Shown here piece by piece: positions 42,962-53,150 of a stretch of DNA of 64,000 nt. How positions within the stretch are numbered: position 1 is the stretch's first letter; each line of letters begins with the position of its first letter. Source of the stretch: CBDBBY01 sp965205055 (lineage in GTDB: Bacteria; Pseudomonadota; Alphaproteobacteria; Rhodobacterales; Rhodobacteraceae); contig OZ242030.1 of NCBI GenBank assembly GCA_965205055.1, forward strand, positions 4,154,001-4,218,000, given 5' to 3'. A program made the position numbers and the translations under genes. Below the pieces are notes generated by a model. That model searched no databases. It was not told the DNA's origin and saw only the letters and a list, made by a program, of their open reading frames with translations.

Positions 42962-44137
42962 CTAACGAACCTCAATGCCTTGATCTGCAGCAACCTTGAG
43001 TTCATCTTCTGAATATTCAACTGCGCGGGTTTGCGTTTCTTGCTGTTCCAATCGGACGAGAACTCCTTCAATTTCTGGAAGTTTGACCGCAGCTCTTGCA
43101 AATCCGCTCACGCAGTCAAAATTGTGGGTGGACGCAAAAACCTGAACGTTGTTTTCATTTGCTGTCCGAAGAACCATATCCCAGAAGGGTTCCAGAATCG
43201 AATGATGTATACCGTTCTCCGCTTCATCAATTACCAGAAATCCATCTCGGCACCAGGCCAGTGCCAGCGCCACAGAAATTAAACGAACTGCTCCATCGCC
43301 AAGACTTGCTAGCGGCACAGGATTAGGAACATCCTTCAACTTTACAATCATACGTCTACCTAGAGGTCGTAGCCAAGGAGCATATGTTCGCCTCGAATGT
43401 TCTCCAATCATCCTCACTCCATCAGCTCTACCGTTCAGCACGATATTTAGCCCGGCAACCGCGCGTTTCTCATCTATAGTGAGTGCAGCCTCATCCCAAA
43501 ATTCTGCGAATTTATCGTTATTCGTAACGTTCGGGCCCAAGTTCTCACAGGTCATCTCCACTGGAAACTGATTCTGGTCGTCGACAATCGTCCCGTTCCT
43601 CGGAAAAACTCTGATTTGCCTGGACTTTGAGTCAACCGGTAAGATCCATGGTATACTATAAAAACGACTCAAAAACGAAACTTCCAAAATTGACCAAGCT
43701 GTGTCATAGGCTGGCAAATTATACTTCCTCTCCAGCATAGACACTGTTTGTCTATCGGGAGTTTTTGCGATGATTTCAAGTTTACCATTACTTGCATCGC
43801 CAGATGATCCGATCTCGATTCTAGAATCCTCAAATACCTTGCGGCCGTTAAACAGTGTCTCGAAATTAGGGATGATCGCTTTGTCGCCGTCTTCGTCGCA
43901 TCCTTCTGAGAGTTCCCCGTGCGTGGCTAAAATCTCCTCTAGAACGTGCCTGCGTCCCCTGGAAGCGTAGAGTCGGACGGCTTCTAGCACGGTTGTCTTG
44001 CCGGTTCTATTTTTCCCGGCAAGTAAAGTTACCCGTCCCAAATGCGGTATTTTGAGTTCTTGAATTCCCCTAAATCCGCGGATGGACAAGTCGGGAAGAT
44101 GCATGGGGTTTGTCGGAGTTTCGACCATGAACTTCAT
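42962..44137 (-). CDS. AAA-family ATPase (OLD/ABC-type), defence-like
   Basis: A 391-residue SMC/OLD-like ATPase. It has Walker A GKNRTGKTTVLEAV near residue 42, the signature-like VPLASLGDGAVRLISVALAL, Walker B GFLVIDEAENGIHHS and a switch His in FASTHNFDCVSGFA. Pairs of such an ATPase with a TOPRIM-type partner (OLD, Gabija, PARIS) are antiphage modules, and here the DUF3226 gene follows 2 bases later. The module is A+T-richer than its neighbours and lies beside an IS remnant, as transferred defence genes often do. The ATPase looks intact while its partner is broken. It could serve a different repair role. Confidence 0.85.
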   Translation of the reverse strand: MKFMVETPTNPMHLPDLSIRGFRGIQELKIPHLGRVTLLAGKNRTGKTTVLEAVRLYASRGRRHVLEEILATHGELSEGCDEDGDKAIIPNFETLFNGRKVFEDSRIEIGSSGDASNGKLEIIAKTPDRQTVSMLERKYNLPAYDTAWSILEVSFLSRFYSIPWILPVDSKSRQIRVFPRNGTIVDDQNQFPVEMTCENLGPNVTNNDKFAEFWDEAALTIDEKRAVAGLNIVLNGRADGVRMIGEHSRRTYAPWLRPLGRRMIVKLKDVPNPVPLASLGDGAVRLISVALALAWCRDGFLVIDEAENGIHHSILEPFWDMVLRTANENNVQVFASTHNFDCVSGFARAAVKLPEIEGVLVRLEQQETQTRAVEYSEDELKVAADQGIEVR

Positions 44138-44743
44138 TCTTTTTGTATTGGCGAGTGCTGACCCATCTAGCGCAGCTTATACCATTTCGCAATTGCTCCT
44201 GGAAACTTTTTCTAAACCATGCTATTGTCTTTCAGTTTCCGATCTCGTGGCTGTGGTTGTACTTGATTACTGGTGATATCTCACTTTTATCAACGAATTC
44301 GATGAATACAACTCAAGATTGTTATCAGCATTGTGAACCGGCGTGCGGTACTGCCCCAGTCCTTTTGTTTTTGACTGTGATACTGCGTTCCCATCGCCGA
44401 CTTTGACGAACGCTGGCGACGGAACCGTAGGCGTCCTCGAACCGGCATCGAGAGGCACTCCTCGCGGCGCTTGCAATCGCCGCGTGAAATCTGATTGCTT
44501 GCATCTGCACGGAACCATCCTGAACCAAAATAATGGGATGCACCTACCGGACCCTGACAATATTTCGATCAAGTGCCCCTTGTCTGAGCCTCCGATTGCA
44601 TTGCGGCGGAGATCGGCAGTTGAAAGATTTTCGTGGCAGGCAGCATTCGCGCGGTCGAAGTCGCGTCGCCGGTCGCAACCCGAACAGATCCCTTGGCAGA
44701 AAACTGGATTGCAATATTTGCCGCAGCTATTTAACGTTCAGTT
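44138..44743. other. Intergenic with palindromic repeat
   Basis: Between the ATPase gene and the iron-type transporter there is no supported gene; overlapping frames on both strands lack domains. A diverged copy of the dispersed palindromic repeat occupies 44361-44422. Confidence 0.5.
44361..44422 (+). repeat. Dispersed palindromic repeat, copy 2
   Basis: TTGACTGTGATACTGCGTTCCC followed by ATCGCCGACTTTGACGAACG and CTGGCGACGG aligns with copy 1 at 7221-7280. The hairpin is partly eroded here. Confidence 0.75.
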
Positions 44744-44761
44744 GCAATGACAACGCATTGC
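44744..44761 (+). promoter_or_regulatory. Palindrome before the iron-type binding protein
   Basis: GCAATG (44744-44749) and CATTGC (44756-44761) form a perfect inverted repeat with a 6-base spacer, ending just before the AGGGAGGA ribosome binding site. It may be an operator for metal-responsive or other control; it matches no Fur, Irr or RirA consensus that I can confirm. Confidence 0.35.
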
Positions 44762-44774
44762 TAGGGAGGATAAA

Positions 44775-45800
44775 ATGAACTTATTCAAAGTTGTGTTCGG
44801 GGCGTCGCTTTTCGCGCTCTCGATGACCGCAGGTGCGGCACAGGCGGACAAACTGACCTACTACTGCTCTGCGCAGGAGGATTGGTGCCAATTGATGGCG
44901 CGCAGTTTCGAGGAGGCCACCGGCATCGACGTCAACATGACGCGCAAGTCATCGGGCGAGACCTTTGCCCAAGTGAGGGCGGAGAGGTCGAATCCCAAAG
45001 GCGACGTCTGGTGGGGCGGCACGGGTGATCCGCATCTTCAGGCGGCAGAAGAGGGACTCACGGAAGAATACCTCTCGCCGATGCGGGACCAGCTTCATGA
45101 TTGGGCAATCGCCCAAGCCGAAAGCGCGAACAACCGGACGATCGGAATTTATTCCGGCGCGCTCGGCTACGGCTACAACACCGAACTCGTCGCTGCCAAC
45201 AATCTGTCGGAGCCTTCCTGCTGGAGAGATCTGCTGAAGCCCGAGTTCAAGGGACATGTGCAGATGGCGAACCCCAACTCTTCGGGAACGGCCTATACCA
45301 CGCTTGCGTCAATCGTGCAGATTTTCGGCGAAGACGACGGGTTCGAATTCATGAAGGGTTTGCACGCCAACATCAACCAGTACACCAAGTCCGGCTCGGC
45401 GCCGATCAAGGCAGCTGGCCGGGGCGAGAACACGATCGGCATCGTATTCATGCATGACGCGGTGAAACAGGCGGTCGCGGGCTTTCCGATAAAGGTCGTG
45501 GCGCCTTGCGAGGGCACGGGTTACGAGATCGGTTCCATGTCCATCATCGCCGGCGCCCGCAACCTTGAGGAGGCCAAGCGGTTTTACGACTGGGCGCTCT
45601 CCGCAGAAGCGCAGAACCTCGCTCTGCAGGTCAACGCTTTCCAAGTGCCTTCCAACGTGAATGCCGAGACGTCGCCCATGGCGCCCGACATGTCGTCGAT
45701 CAAGTTGATCGACTACGACTTCGCCAAGTACGGCTCGTCGGACGAACGAAAGCGGCTTCTTCAGAAGTGGGACGAAGAGGTTTCGACTCTGCCGCAATGA
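44775..45800 (+). CDS. ABC transporter substrate-binding protein (ferric iron/AfuA-like)
   Basis: A 341-residue periplasmic binding protein with a signal peptide (ASLFALSMTAGAAQA). The fold follows the ferric-iron/AfuA group (KLTYYCSAQEDWCQLMARSF, DVWWGGTGDPHLQAAEEGL, ANPNSSGTAYTTLASIVQIF). No clear paired-Tyr iron site is obvious, so it may bind iron complexes, a sugar phosphate or a phosphonate instead. A strong AGGGAGGATAAA ribosome binding site precedes the ATG. It starts a three-gene operon. Confidence 0.88.
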   Translation: MNLFKVVFGASLFALSMTAGAAQADKLTYYCSAQEDWCQLMARSFEEATGIDVNMTRKSSGETFAQVRAERSNPKGDVWWGGTGDPHLQAAEEGLTEEYLSPMRDQLHDWAIAQAESANNRTIGIYSGALGYGYNTELVAANNLSEPSCWRDLLKPEFKGHVQMANPNSSGTAYTTLASIVQIFGEDDGFEFMKGLHANINQYTKSGSAPIKAAGRGENTIGIVFMHDAVKQAVAGFPIKVVAPCEGTGYEIGSMSIIAGARNLEEAKRFYDWALSAEAQNLALQVNAFQVPSNVNAETSPMAPDMSSIKLIDYDFAKYGSSDERKRLLQKWDEEVSTLPQ

Positions 45801-45801
45801 T

Positions 45802-48018
45802 TTGGCGCGCAAGTCGACTTTAGAGGCGACCGCCCACCCGGTTCTGACCTTTTGGATCGTTGCCGGGTGGGTCGGCTATTGCCTGTTTCCTTGGTACGGC
45901 GTCGAGGACGGCTTCTTTTCCCTCAGCTGGCTCTTCGACGGCTATCCGTTTGACGAGGATTACGCGCCAGCCGCCCTTCTCGTTGCCCAAGGCGAGAAAA
46001 TCTGGCTAGCGCCGATGCTCTTGGCGCTCATCGCGCCGCTGGCTGTCCTTCGTCGCCGCAAATCCGATCCTCTCCATTCAATCGTCCTGATTCTCGCTGG
46101 CGGCTTGGGGTTCATCTGGCTCTTCGCGCAGGGATTCGGCATCGGAATTCGCGGGTACAATTTCCAGTGGCTCGCCGCGGTCTTCGGCGACCTCGGAGAC
46201 CGCCAGTTCGGTATGGGATACGGCGCGCTGATCCTCGCATCGTCCTTCCTTTTTCTCTTCACCCACGGCATCGCTGCTCGCGGCGCAATTAACGGCGACG
46301 TCTTCGTGGTCAGCGCGATCGGCGGCATCATCACGATTGTTGCCATCTTCGTCTTTTTTCCCATTGCGCGGATGCTTCTCGCCGCCTTCATCACGGACGA
46401 GGGAAGCCATTCCATAACGGTGTTCTTCTCGAAATTCTTCGACGACCGGCTTTGGGGTCTCGGATGCTTCTGGGGAGCGCGCTGCGGTGCGGCTTGGAAT
46501 TCGCTCCTTCTGGCGATCCTCGTCGGCGCGCTCACCACCGCGCTCGGCCTCGCTTTCGCGCTGACCGCCACTCGCTCTGGCTTGCGCTTCAACCGCGGAC
46601 TCAGGGCGTTGACCGTGCTCCCGATCATTACGCCGCCCTTCGTCATCGGCCTTGCGCTGATCCTGCTGTTCGGCCTCTCGGGGGCCGTCACCACGTTCGT
46701 CGCCGATTTATTCGGCGTTCAGCCCACGCGCTGGCTTTACGGCCTTCCAGGCATTTTGATCGCGCAGACGCTGGCCTTCACTCCCATAGCTTTCTTGGTT
46801 CTGATCGGAGTCGTGGAGGGCGTCAGCCCGTCGATGGAGGAAGCCGCACAGACGCTGCGCGCCGACAAATGGCAGACTTTCAGAACCGTTTCGCTTCCGC
46901 TGATGCGTCCCGGTCTCGCGAACGCCTTCCTTCTGGGCTTCATCGAGTCGATGGCGGATTTCGGCAACCCGCTTGTGCTCGGCGGCAACTTCGACGTGCT
47001 TTCGACCGAGATCTTCTTCGCCATCGTCGGCGCTCAATACGATCAGGGCCGCGCTGCGGTGCTGGCCATCGTGCTCCTGTTCTTCACCCTGTCGGCCTTC
47101 TACGCGCAGCGCCGCTGGCTCGGAAGGAAGCGCTACACGACGATCACCGGCAAGGGCGATTCCGGCGTGCACCCGCTCATGCCGCGCCGCTTGGCATGGC
47201 CGGTCCTTGCCGTCGCGGGCCTTTGGGGCACTTTCACCGTCGTCGTCTACGGCATGATCGTTTACGGATCCTTTGTCGAGCTGTGGGGCGTGCGCAACGC
47301 GCTGACGTTCAAGCACTACATCACGGCGTTCTCGGTCGGCTGGACGGAGCACGGCCTGCATTGGTCGGGCTCTGCCTGGGACAGTTTTTTCACCACGATC
47401 TCCATTGCCGCGATCGCCGCGCCGCTGACTGCCGCGGTCGGTCTCTCCACCGCCTACCTGCTGACCCGCCAGTCGTTCGCCGGGAAGGATTCATTCGAAT
47501 TCGGCACGATGCTGAGCTTCGCCATTCCCGGCACGGTGATCGGCGTCAGCTACATCCTCGCCTTCAACGTGCCGCCGATCGAGATCACCGGAACCGGAAT
47601 CATCCTTGTGGTCAGCTTCATCTTCCGGAACATGCCGGTGGGCGTGCGCGCCGGCGTTGCCAGCATGTCGCAGCTCGACCGGTCGCTTGACGAATCGTCG
47701 CTCACGCTCGGCGCCAACAGCTGGCAGACCTTCCGCCGGGTGATCCTGCCGCTCCTGCGCCCGGCCATCCTCGCCGCGCTGGTGTTCAGTTTCGTGCGCG
47801 CCATGACAGCTATCAGCGCGGTGATCTTTCTTGTGTCGGCCGAATACGACATGGCCACCAGCTACATCATCGGCCGGGTCGAGAATAACGATTACGGCCT
47901 CGCCATCGCTTACTCGACAACGCTGATCTTCGTGATGCTCTCGGTGGTGGCCCTCCTGCAGCTCGTCGTCGGCCGCATCCAGATCGGCCGCCGAACCCAA
48001 TTCATCACGGGGAGATGA
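45802..48018 (+). CDS. ABC transporter permease, two fused domains (FbpB/AfuB-type)
   Basis: A 738-residue inner-membrane protein with two permease domains in one chain. Each carries an EAA loop: EEAAQTLRADKWQTFRTVSL in the first and DESSLTLGANSWQTFRRVIL in the second. Long N-terminal membrane segments (residues about 10-200) precede the first domain. The start is a TTG at 45802, just after the stop of the binding-protein gene. It forms the whole translocation pore of the importer without a second permease gene, as is usual for FbpB. Confidence 0.92.
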   Translation: MARKSTLEATAHPVLTFWIVAGWVGYCLFPWYGVEDGFFSLSWLFDGYPFDEDYAPAALLVAQGEKIWLAPMLLALIAPLAVLRRRKSDPLHSIVLILAGGLGFIWLFAQGFGIGIRGYNFQWLAAVFGDLGDRQFGMGYGALILASSFLFLFTHGIAARGAINGDVFVVSAIGGIITIVAIFVFFPIARMLLAAFITDEGSHSITVFFSKFFDDRLWGLGCFWGARCGAAWNSLLLAILVGALTTALGLAFALTATRSGLRFNRGLRALTVLPIITPPFVIGLALILLFGLSGAVTTFVADLFGVQPTRWLYGLPGILIAQTLAFTPIAFLVLIGVVEGVSPSMEEAAQTLRADKWQTFRTVSLPLMRPGLANAFLLGFIESMADFGNPLVLGGNFDVLSTEIFFAIVGAQYDQGRAAVLAIVLLFFTLSAFYAQRRWLGRKRYTTITGKGDSGVHPLMPRRLAWPVLAVAGLWGTFTVVVYGMIVYGSFVELWGVRNALTFKHYITAFSVGWTEHGLHWSGSAWDSFFTTISIAAIAAPLTAAVGLSTAYLLTRQSFAGKDSFEFGTMLSFAIPGTVIGVSYILAFNVPPIEITGTGIILVVSFIFRNMPVGVRAGVASMSQLDRSLDESSLTLGANSWQTFRRVILPLLRPAILAALVFSFVRAMTAISAVIFLVSAEYDMATSYIIGRVENNDYGLAIAYSTTLIFVMLSVVALLQLVVGRIQIGRRTQFITGR

Positions 48019-48021
48019 CCA

Positions 48022-49095
48022 ATGAGTGAGGCTCGGATCAAAGGAAAAGCGGCTCCTGTCAGCTTTCGGGGCGTAAGCAAGGCTTTCGGCGAGGATGTCG
48101 TTGCGGTCGACAAAATCGACCTTGATGTCGACGCGGGTAAGCTGGTCACGCTGCTTGGGCCTTCAGGCTGCGGAAAGACCACGACGTTGCGGATGATCGC
48201 CGGGCTGGAAATGCCGACGACCGGCAGGATCTTCATCGGCGGTAGCGATGTCACCACGCTTCCGGCCACCGACCGGGACGTGGCCATGGTATTCCAGTCC
48301 TACGCGCTGTTCCCGCATATGAACGTATTGGAGAACGTGGCCTACGGGCTGGGCTTTTCCGGCTTCCCCAAACCGGAAGCACGGGACCGGGCGCGTGCCG
48401 GGCTTGAACTGGTTGGCTTGAAGGGTTTCGACGACCGTCTGCCCAGCGAGCTTTCCGGGGGCCAGCAGCAGAGGGTTGCGGTGGCCCGCGCGCTGGTGCT
48501 CGAGCCTCAAGTGCTGCTGTTTGACGAGCCGCTTTCGAATCTCGACGCGAAACTGCGCCGCCGGGTGCGCGAAGACATTCGTTCCATCCAGCAGGATCTG
48601 GGCCTGACCGTTGTCTACGTCACGCACGACCAGGAGGAGGCGCTGGCCGTGAGCGACGAGATCGTTGTGATGCGCGACGCCGCGATCGCCCAGATCGGCA
48701 CGCCGCGTGAACTGTACGATTCCCCGGTCGACGCGTTCGTGGCGGACTTCATCGGCGAAGCGAACTTGATCCCCTGCGAAATACTCTCCGTCGAAGGCGG
48801 CATCGCCGAAATCGCGGTTGACGGATACCGGCACCGCCTGCCGTCGAGAGACCTTACCCCGGGTACGGCCAAATTGGCCGTGCGCCCGTCGCGGATTGTT
48901 CTTGGAAGCGCGGCAGGGTTCGCTGCCACTGTCGCGAAGTCCACTTATGTCGGTGAGCGAATGGAATACTCGCTCGCAACGTCCTTCGGCGCGCTGTTCG
49001 CGGTTCACGACGATGTCCGACGCCCCCTTGAAGCGGGAAGCGCGATCAAAGTGGGTTTCAAGGAAACCGGACCCGTCTTGATTCCGCCGGAGTAG
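48022..49095 (+). CDS. ABC transporter ATPase (FbpC/PotA-type)
   Basis: A 357-residue ATPase with Walker A (GPSGCGKTTTLRMIAG), Q-loop (VFQSYALFPHM), signature (LSGGQQQRVAVARAL), Walker B (LLFDEPLSNLD) and H-loop (YVTHDQEEAL). A C-terminal TOBE domain follows (residues about 250-357). It belongs to the iron/spermidine/sugar subfamily and lies 3 bases after the permease stop, completing the operon. The signature and TOBE region appear intact. Confidence 0.94.
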   Translation: MSEARIKGKAAPVSFRGVSKAFGEDVVAVDKIDLDVDAGKLVTLLGPSGCGKTTTLRMIAGLEMPTTGRIFIGGSDVTTLPATDRDVAMVFQSYALFPHMNVLENVAYGLGFSGFPKPEARDRARAGLELVGLKGFDDRLPSELSGGQQQRVAVARALVLEPQVLLFDEPLSNLDAKLRRRVREDIRSIQQDLGLTVVYVTHDQEEALAVSDEIVVMRDAAIAQIGTPRELYDSPVDAFVADFIGEANLIPCEILSVEGGIAEIAVDGYRHRLPSRDLTPGTAKLAVRPSRIVLGSAAGFAATVAKSTYVGERMEYSLATSFGALFAVHDDVRRPLEAGSAIKVGFKETGPVLIPPE

Positions 49096-49478
49096 CGGTT
49101 TGATTCATGCGCAGGGCTCCATCAAGCCGCCTGCCGACTCCGCGTGGCTGCGGCGCGGCAAGACAAGAGGTGGGACGATGCGGACAGGAGCGGAATTCCC
49201 GACTCGACCGTTCGGTTCAATTTTTTGCGTCGTTCCAAGTCTTCGAATCTGTGCGCGACGGCAAGAAACTTGGCTAGCGCATCGCTCGTCGCATTGGATC
49301 AAGCGAGGCCGCCGCAAACAACGACGAGCGGCGCAAATGCAGCGCCTTGAAAACAGGCATGGGCACGAAAAAACAAATGCTGATCAAAAAAAGTGTCGAA
49401 GCCGGGACATGATGTCGGCGGCACGGCGAACCGAAGCATCGCAGGGACTCTCTTCAGGAGCCGCATAAGTCAACGCGA
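49096..49478. other. Intergenic, convergent gap
   Basis: The ABC operon and the 5-oxoprolinase gene converge here. The frame at plus 49100-49468 has no domain. No clear terminator with a T tract was seen. Confidence 0.45.
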
Positions 49479-52400
49479 TCATCGGATGCTGCCCTCCGGA
49501 TGCGGAAGGCGTCGAACCTGAACGGACTCGTCCGCGGCAGCGGGTTCGATTCCGAATCCGCCGCCGCCGGGCGTTTCCATTATGAACACGTCATTCGGCC
49601 CGACTTCGGCCATGTCGTTCCCGTTCAACTCCAATATATCGCCGTTCGAGCGCTCAACAGCGTTTCTCCCGGTCGAGCCGTGTCCGCCGCCTGCGGCTCC
49701 ATTCGGCGGAACCCGCCTGTGCGATGTCAGCACTGTCGTCGACATGTCTTCAAGGAACCTGAGTCTGCGCCGAATTCCGTTGCCGCCGCGGCGGCGTCCC
49801 GAGCCGCCGGAGCCGCGCCGGATCGAGAATTCCTCCAGCCTGACGGGAAACCGCCATTCGAGCACTTCGGGATCGGTCATGCGGGTGTTGGTCATGTGCG
49901 AATGCACGGCGTCGGCTCCGTCGAAATCGGGTCCGGCGCCGGTGCCGCCGCCGATGGTTTCGTAGTTCTGGTAGCGATCATTGCCCCAAATGTGATTGTT
50001 CATCGTGCCTTGGGAGCCTGCGATGACACCGAGCGCGCCGTAGAGGGCGTCCGCGATCGCTTGGCTGACCTCGGTGTTGCCCGCAATGACGGCAGCCGGA
50101 TACTCGGGATTGAGAAAGCTTCCTTTCGGAATGACGAGGCGGAGCGGTTTCAGGCAGCCTTCGTTGAGCGGGATGTCGCTGCCGACCAATGTGCGGAAGA
50201 CATACAGGACCGCCGCTTTGCACACGGCGGCAGGCGCGTTGTAGTTGCCGCTGTCCTGCGCGCTCGTTCCGGTGAAATCGATCGTCGCTTCCCTCGCGTT
50301 CCTGTCCACCTTGAATGTGACTTCAATGCGGGCTCCGCTGTCGAGTTCATATATGTTGTGGGCATCCTGCAGCGAAACCAGCGCGCTGCGAACGCTCTCC
50401 TCCGCATTGCTCTGGACGTGGCGCATGTATGACTGCACGACGTCGAGGCCGAACTGGGCGACCATTTTCCGAACTTCGCGGACGCCCGTCTCGTTCGCTG
50501 CGGCTTGCGCGGTCAGGTCCGCGATGTTGTGGTCGATGTTCCGGCAGGGATAGGGGCCGGACGCCAGCAGCGCGCGCGTTTCGCGTTCCAGGAATTTGCC
50601 TTTGTCCACCATCTTGAAATTGTCGATGAGAACGCCTTCCTCATCGATGTGCGTGCTGTCGGGCGGTCCCGATCCGGGCGTCCTTCCGCCGATGTCCGCA
50701 TGATGCCCGCGCGATCCGACGATGAAGATGATCTCTGCACCCGATTCATCGAACACCGGCGTAATCACAGTTACATCCGGAAGGTGCGTTCCGCCGTTGT
50801 AGGGCGCGTTGAGGACGAAGACGTCGCCGGGACTCATCGCGTCGGCATTCTTGCGAATGATCGTCCTCACCGATTCTCCCATCGAGCCGAGATGAACGGG
50901 TATGTGCGGCGCGTTGGCGACGAGATCGCCGGCGGGATCGAACAGCGCGCAGGAGAAATCCAGCCGCTCCTTTATGTTGACCGAATACGCGGTATTCGCG
51001 AGCGTGGCGCCCATCTGCTCGGCGATGGACATGAAAAGGTTGTTGAAGACTTCGAGCATGATCGGATCGGCTTCGTCGGCGACGTGTTCGCGGCGAATTT
51101 TCTTCGCGGTGCGTTCAACGATCAGATTGCCGAGGCTGTCGACCTTCGCAGCCCACTCGGGTTCGACCACCACCGTCCCGGTATTTTCCGAGATGATCGC
51201 GGGTCCCGAAAGCCTTTGCCCGGGCTTCAGATCGTCGCGGCGGTAGAACGGCGTCGACCGGTATTTGCCGCCGGACCACATGTTCACCTGATCAACAGGA
51301 CTGGGGTCTGCTGCGACGAATTCTCCGGCGCGTTCGGGGAAGGGCGGCGGCGAACCGATTGCTTCGACCGACAAGGCGTCGATCATGACTTCGCGATTCG
51401 GGTCGGCGAATCCGTAAAGCTGCCTGTGGGCCGCCTCGAATCCACGCCTCATGACGTCCGCCTGCTCAAGCGGAATTTCGATGATTTGGTGGGAGCCCGA
51501 ATATCTGAGCATTGCCTGCTTCACTGTGGCGGTCCTGCTGTCCGCGGATCCTTGAGCTGCGACGTCCTTGGCGCCCTTGGCGGCCATTTCTCCCGCCGCT
51601 TCAGCAGCGGCGCGGCAATTTTCGGCTGTAAGCGGCTTGTTGAACTGGCGTTGCGCAAGCGACCTGACTTCGGCCAGGCCCATTCCGTATGCGGAAAGAA
51701 CGCCGGCGAACGGATGAAGGAAGACCTTTGAAATCCCCAAGGCATCGGCCACCAGACAAGCGTGCTGCCCGCCCGCGCCGCCGAAGCAGTTGAGCGTGTA
51801 GCGAGTGACATCGCAGCCTTGCTCGATGCTGATCTTCTTGATGGCGCGGGCCATGTTTTCGACTGCGATGCGGAGAAACCCCTCGGCCGTCTCTTCCGGG
51901 CTTGCGGCTGCGCCGCCGGCCTGTTCGGCGGTTCGCGCGGCAAGCTCCTCGAACATTCGGCGCACTGTCTCCGCGTCGAGCGGCTCGTCGGCCGAAGGCC
52001 CGAACACCTTCGGAAAGTGTTCAGGCTGAAGCTTTCCGAGCAAGACGTTGCAGTCGGTGACCGTGAGCGGCCCGCCGCGTCTGTAGCACGCGGGACCGGG
52101 ATCGGCGCCCGCGCTTTCGGGACCGACCTGGAACCGGCCGTCCTTGAAACTCAGGATCGAGCCTCCTCCAGCCGCCACCGTATTGATCCGCATCATCGGC
52201 GATCGGATCCGCACTCCGGCCACTTCGGATTCCAGTGTTCTCTCGAAGCTGCCCGCATAGTGACAGACGTCAGTCGACGTTCCGCCCATATCGAACCCGA
52301 TGAGCTTGTCGTGCCCTGCGTTCTCGCCGGTCTTCGCCATGCCCACGACGCCGCCTGCGGGGCCGGAAAGAATCGCGTCCTTTCCCCGGAATAGGTTGGC

Positions 52401-53150
52401 GTCGGTCAACCCTCCGTTCGATTGCATGAAGAGCAAGCTCTTTGCGCCGCCTCGACCTCGGCCGGAATCGAGCGCATCCCGCACGCGGGCAACGTAGCGC
52501 CGCAAAATCGGACTCAGGTAAGCGTCGACCACGGCGGTATCTCCCCGCCCGACAAGCTTCATCAGAGGAGAGACTGCATGGCTGGGAGAGATTTGCGTGA
52601 AGCCGACCTCGCGTGCGATTTCCGCCGCCCGTTCTTCGTGGAGCGGCGATTCGTAGCTATGCATGAATGCGATTGCGACCGCGCGGATGCCGTCTTCGAA
52701 CGATGATTCAAGCGCAGCGCGCGTGGCGGTTTCGGAGATTGGCTTTATTGTCTTGCCGTCCGCTCCGCTCCGCTCAGGGATTTCTTCGACCCGTTCGTAC
52801 AAAAGCTCCGGCAAGCGAATATGAAGATCGAAGATTCGAGGCCGGTTCTGGTATCCGATTCGAAGCAGGTCGCGGAATCCTTCGGTGATCAGCAGCAGAG
52901 TCCTGTCGCCCTTGCGCTCCAGAAGCGCGTTCGTCGCGACCGTCGTGCCCATCTTGACGGATTCGATCGCGTGCTCCGGTATTTCGTCGCCGCCGACCAA
53001 ACCTAGAAGGTCGCGAATTCCTTGGACGGCCGCGTCGTCGTACTGGCCCGGATTTTCGGAAAGAAGCTTGCGGGTCTCCAGCGCGCCATCGGGACGCTGC
53101 GCCACGATGTCCGTGAAGGTGCCGCCTCTATCGACCCAGAACTGCCACAT
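49479..53150 (-). CDS. Hydantoinase/5-oxoprolinase, HyuA-HyuB fusion
   Basis: A large ATP-dependent hydrolase of about 1223 residues that opens 5-oxoproline or hydantoin-type rings. The N-terminal half is HyuA-like (WVDRGGTFTDIVAQRPDGAL, FDMGGTSTDVCHYAG, NCFGGAGGQHACLVADALG). The C-terminal half is HyuB-like (EVFNNLFMSIAEQMGATLAN, the Gly-rich RRGSGGSGRRRGGNGIRR). The ATG at 53150 (MWQFWVDRGGTF) matches the family start; 53186 is also open. Eukaryotic-type and many bacterial oxoprolinases have this fused layout. It is divergent from the SDR gene, with a spacer of about 145 bases. The oxoproline specificity is family-based. Confidence 0.93.
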   Translation of the reverse strand: MWQFWVDRGGTFTDIVAQRPDGALETRKLLSENPGQYDDAAVQGIRDLLGLVGGDEIPEHAIESVKMGTTVATNALLERKGDRTLLLITEGFRDLLRIGYQNRPRIFDLHIRLPELLYERVEEIPERSGADGKTIKPISETATRAALESSFEDGIRAVAIAFMHSYESPLHEERAAEIAREVGFTQISPSHAVSPLMKLVGRGDTAVVDAYLSPILRRYVARVRDALDSGRGRGGAKSLLFMQSNGGLTDANLFRGKDAILSGPAGGVVGMAKTGENAGHDKLIGFDMGGTSTDVCHYAGSFERTLESEVAGVRIRSPMMRINTVAAGGGSILSFKDGRFQVGPESAGADPGPACYRRGGPLTVTDCNVLLGKLQPEHFPKVFGPSADEPLDAETVRRMFEELAARTAEQAGGAAASPEETAEGFLRIAVENMARAIKKISIEQGCDVTRYTLNCFGGAGGQHACLVADALGISKVFLHPFAGVLSAYGMGLAEVRSLAQRQFNKPLTAENCRAAAEAAGEMAAKGAKDVAAQGSADSRTATVKQAMLRYSGSHQIIEIPLEQADVMRRGFEAAHRQLYGFADPNREVMIDALSVEAIGSPPPFPERAGEFVAADPSPVDQVNMWSGGKYRSTPFYRRDDLKPGQRLSGPAIISENTGTVVVEPEWAAKVDSLGNLIVERTAKKIRREHVADEADPIMLEVFNNLFMSIAEQMGATLANTAYSVNIKERLDFSCALFDPAGDLVANAPHIPVHLGSMGESVRTIIRKNADAMSPGDVFVLNAPYNGGTHLPDVTVITPVFDESGAEIIFIVGSRGHHADIGGRTPGSGPPDSTHIDEEGVLIDNFKMVDKGKFLERETRALLASGPYPCRNIDHNIADLTAQAAANETGVREVRKMVAQFGLDVVQSYMRHVQSNAEESVRSALVSLQDAHNIYELDSGARIEVTFKVDRNAREATIDFTGTSAQDSGNYNAPAAVCKAAVLYVFRTLVGSDIPLNEGCLKPLRLVIPKGSFLNPEYPAAVIAGNTEVSQAIADALYGALGVIAGSQGTMNNHIWGNDRYQNYETIGGGTGAGPDFDGADAVHSHMTNTRMTDPEVLEWRFPVRLEEFSIRRGSGGSGRRRGGNGIRRRLRFLEDMSTTVLTSHRRVPPNGAAGGGHGSTGRNAVERSNGDILELNGNDMAEVGPNDVFIMETPGGGGFGIEPAAADESVQVRRLPHPEGSIR

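Noticed and set aside
49500..51731. Long plus-strand frames (49500-50432, 50505-51731) opposite the oxoprolinase
   Set aside because: They are shadows of a conserved 1223-residue protein.
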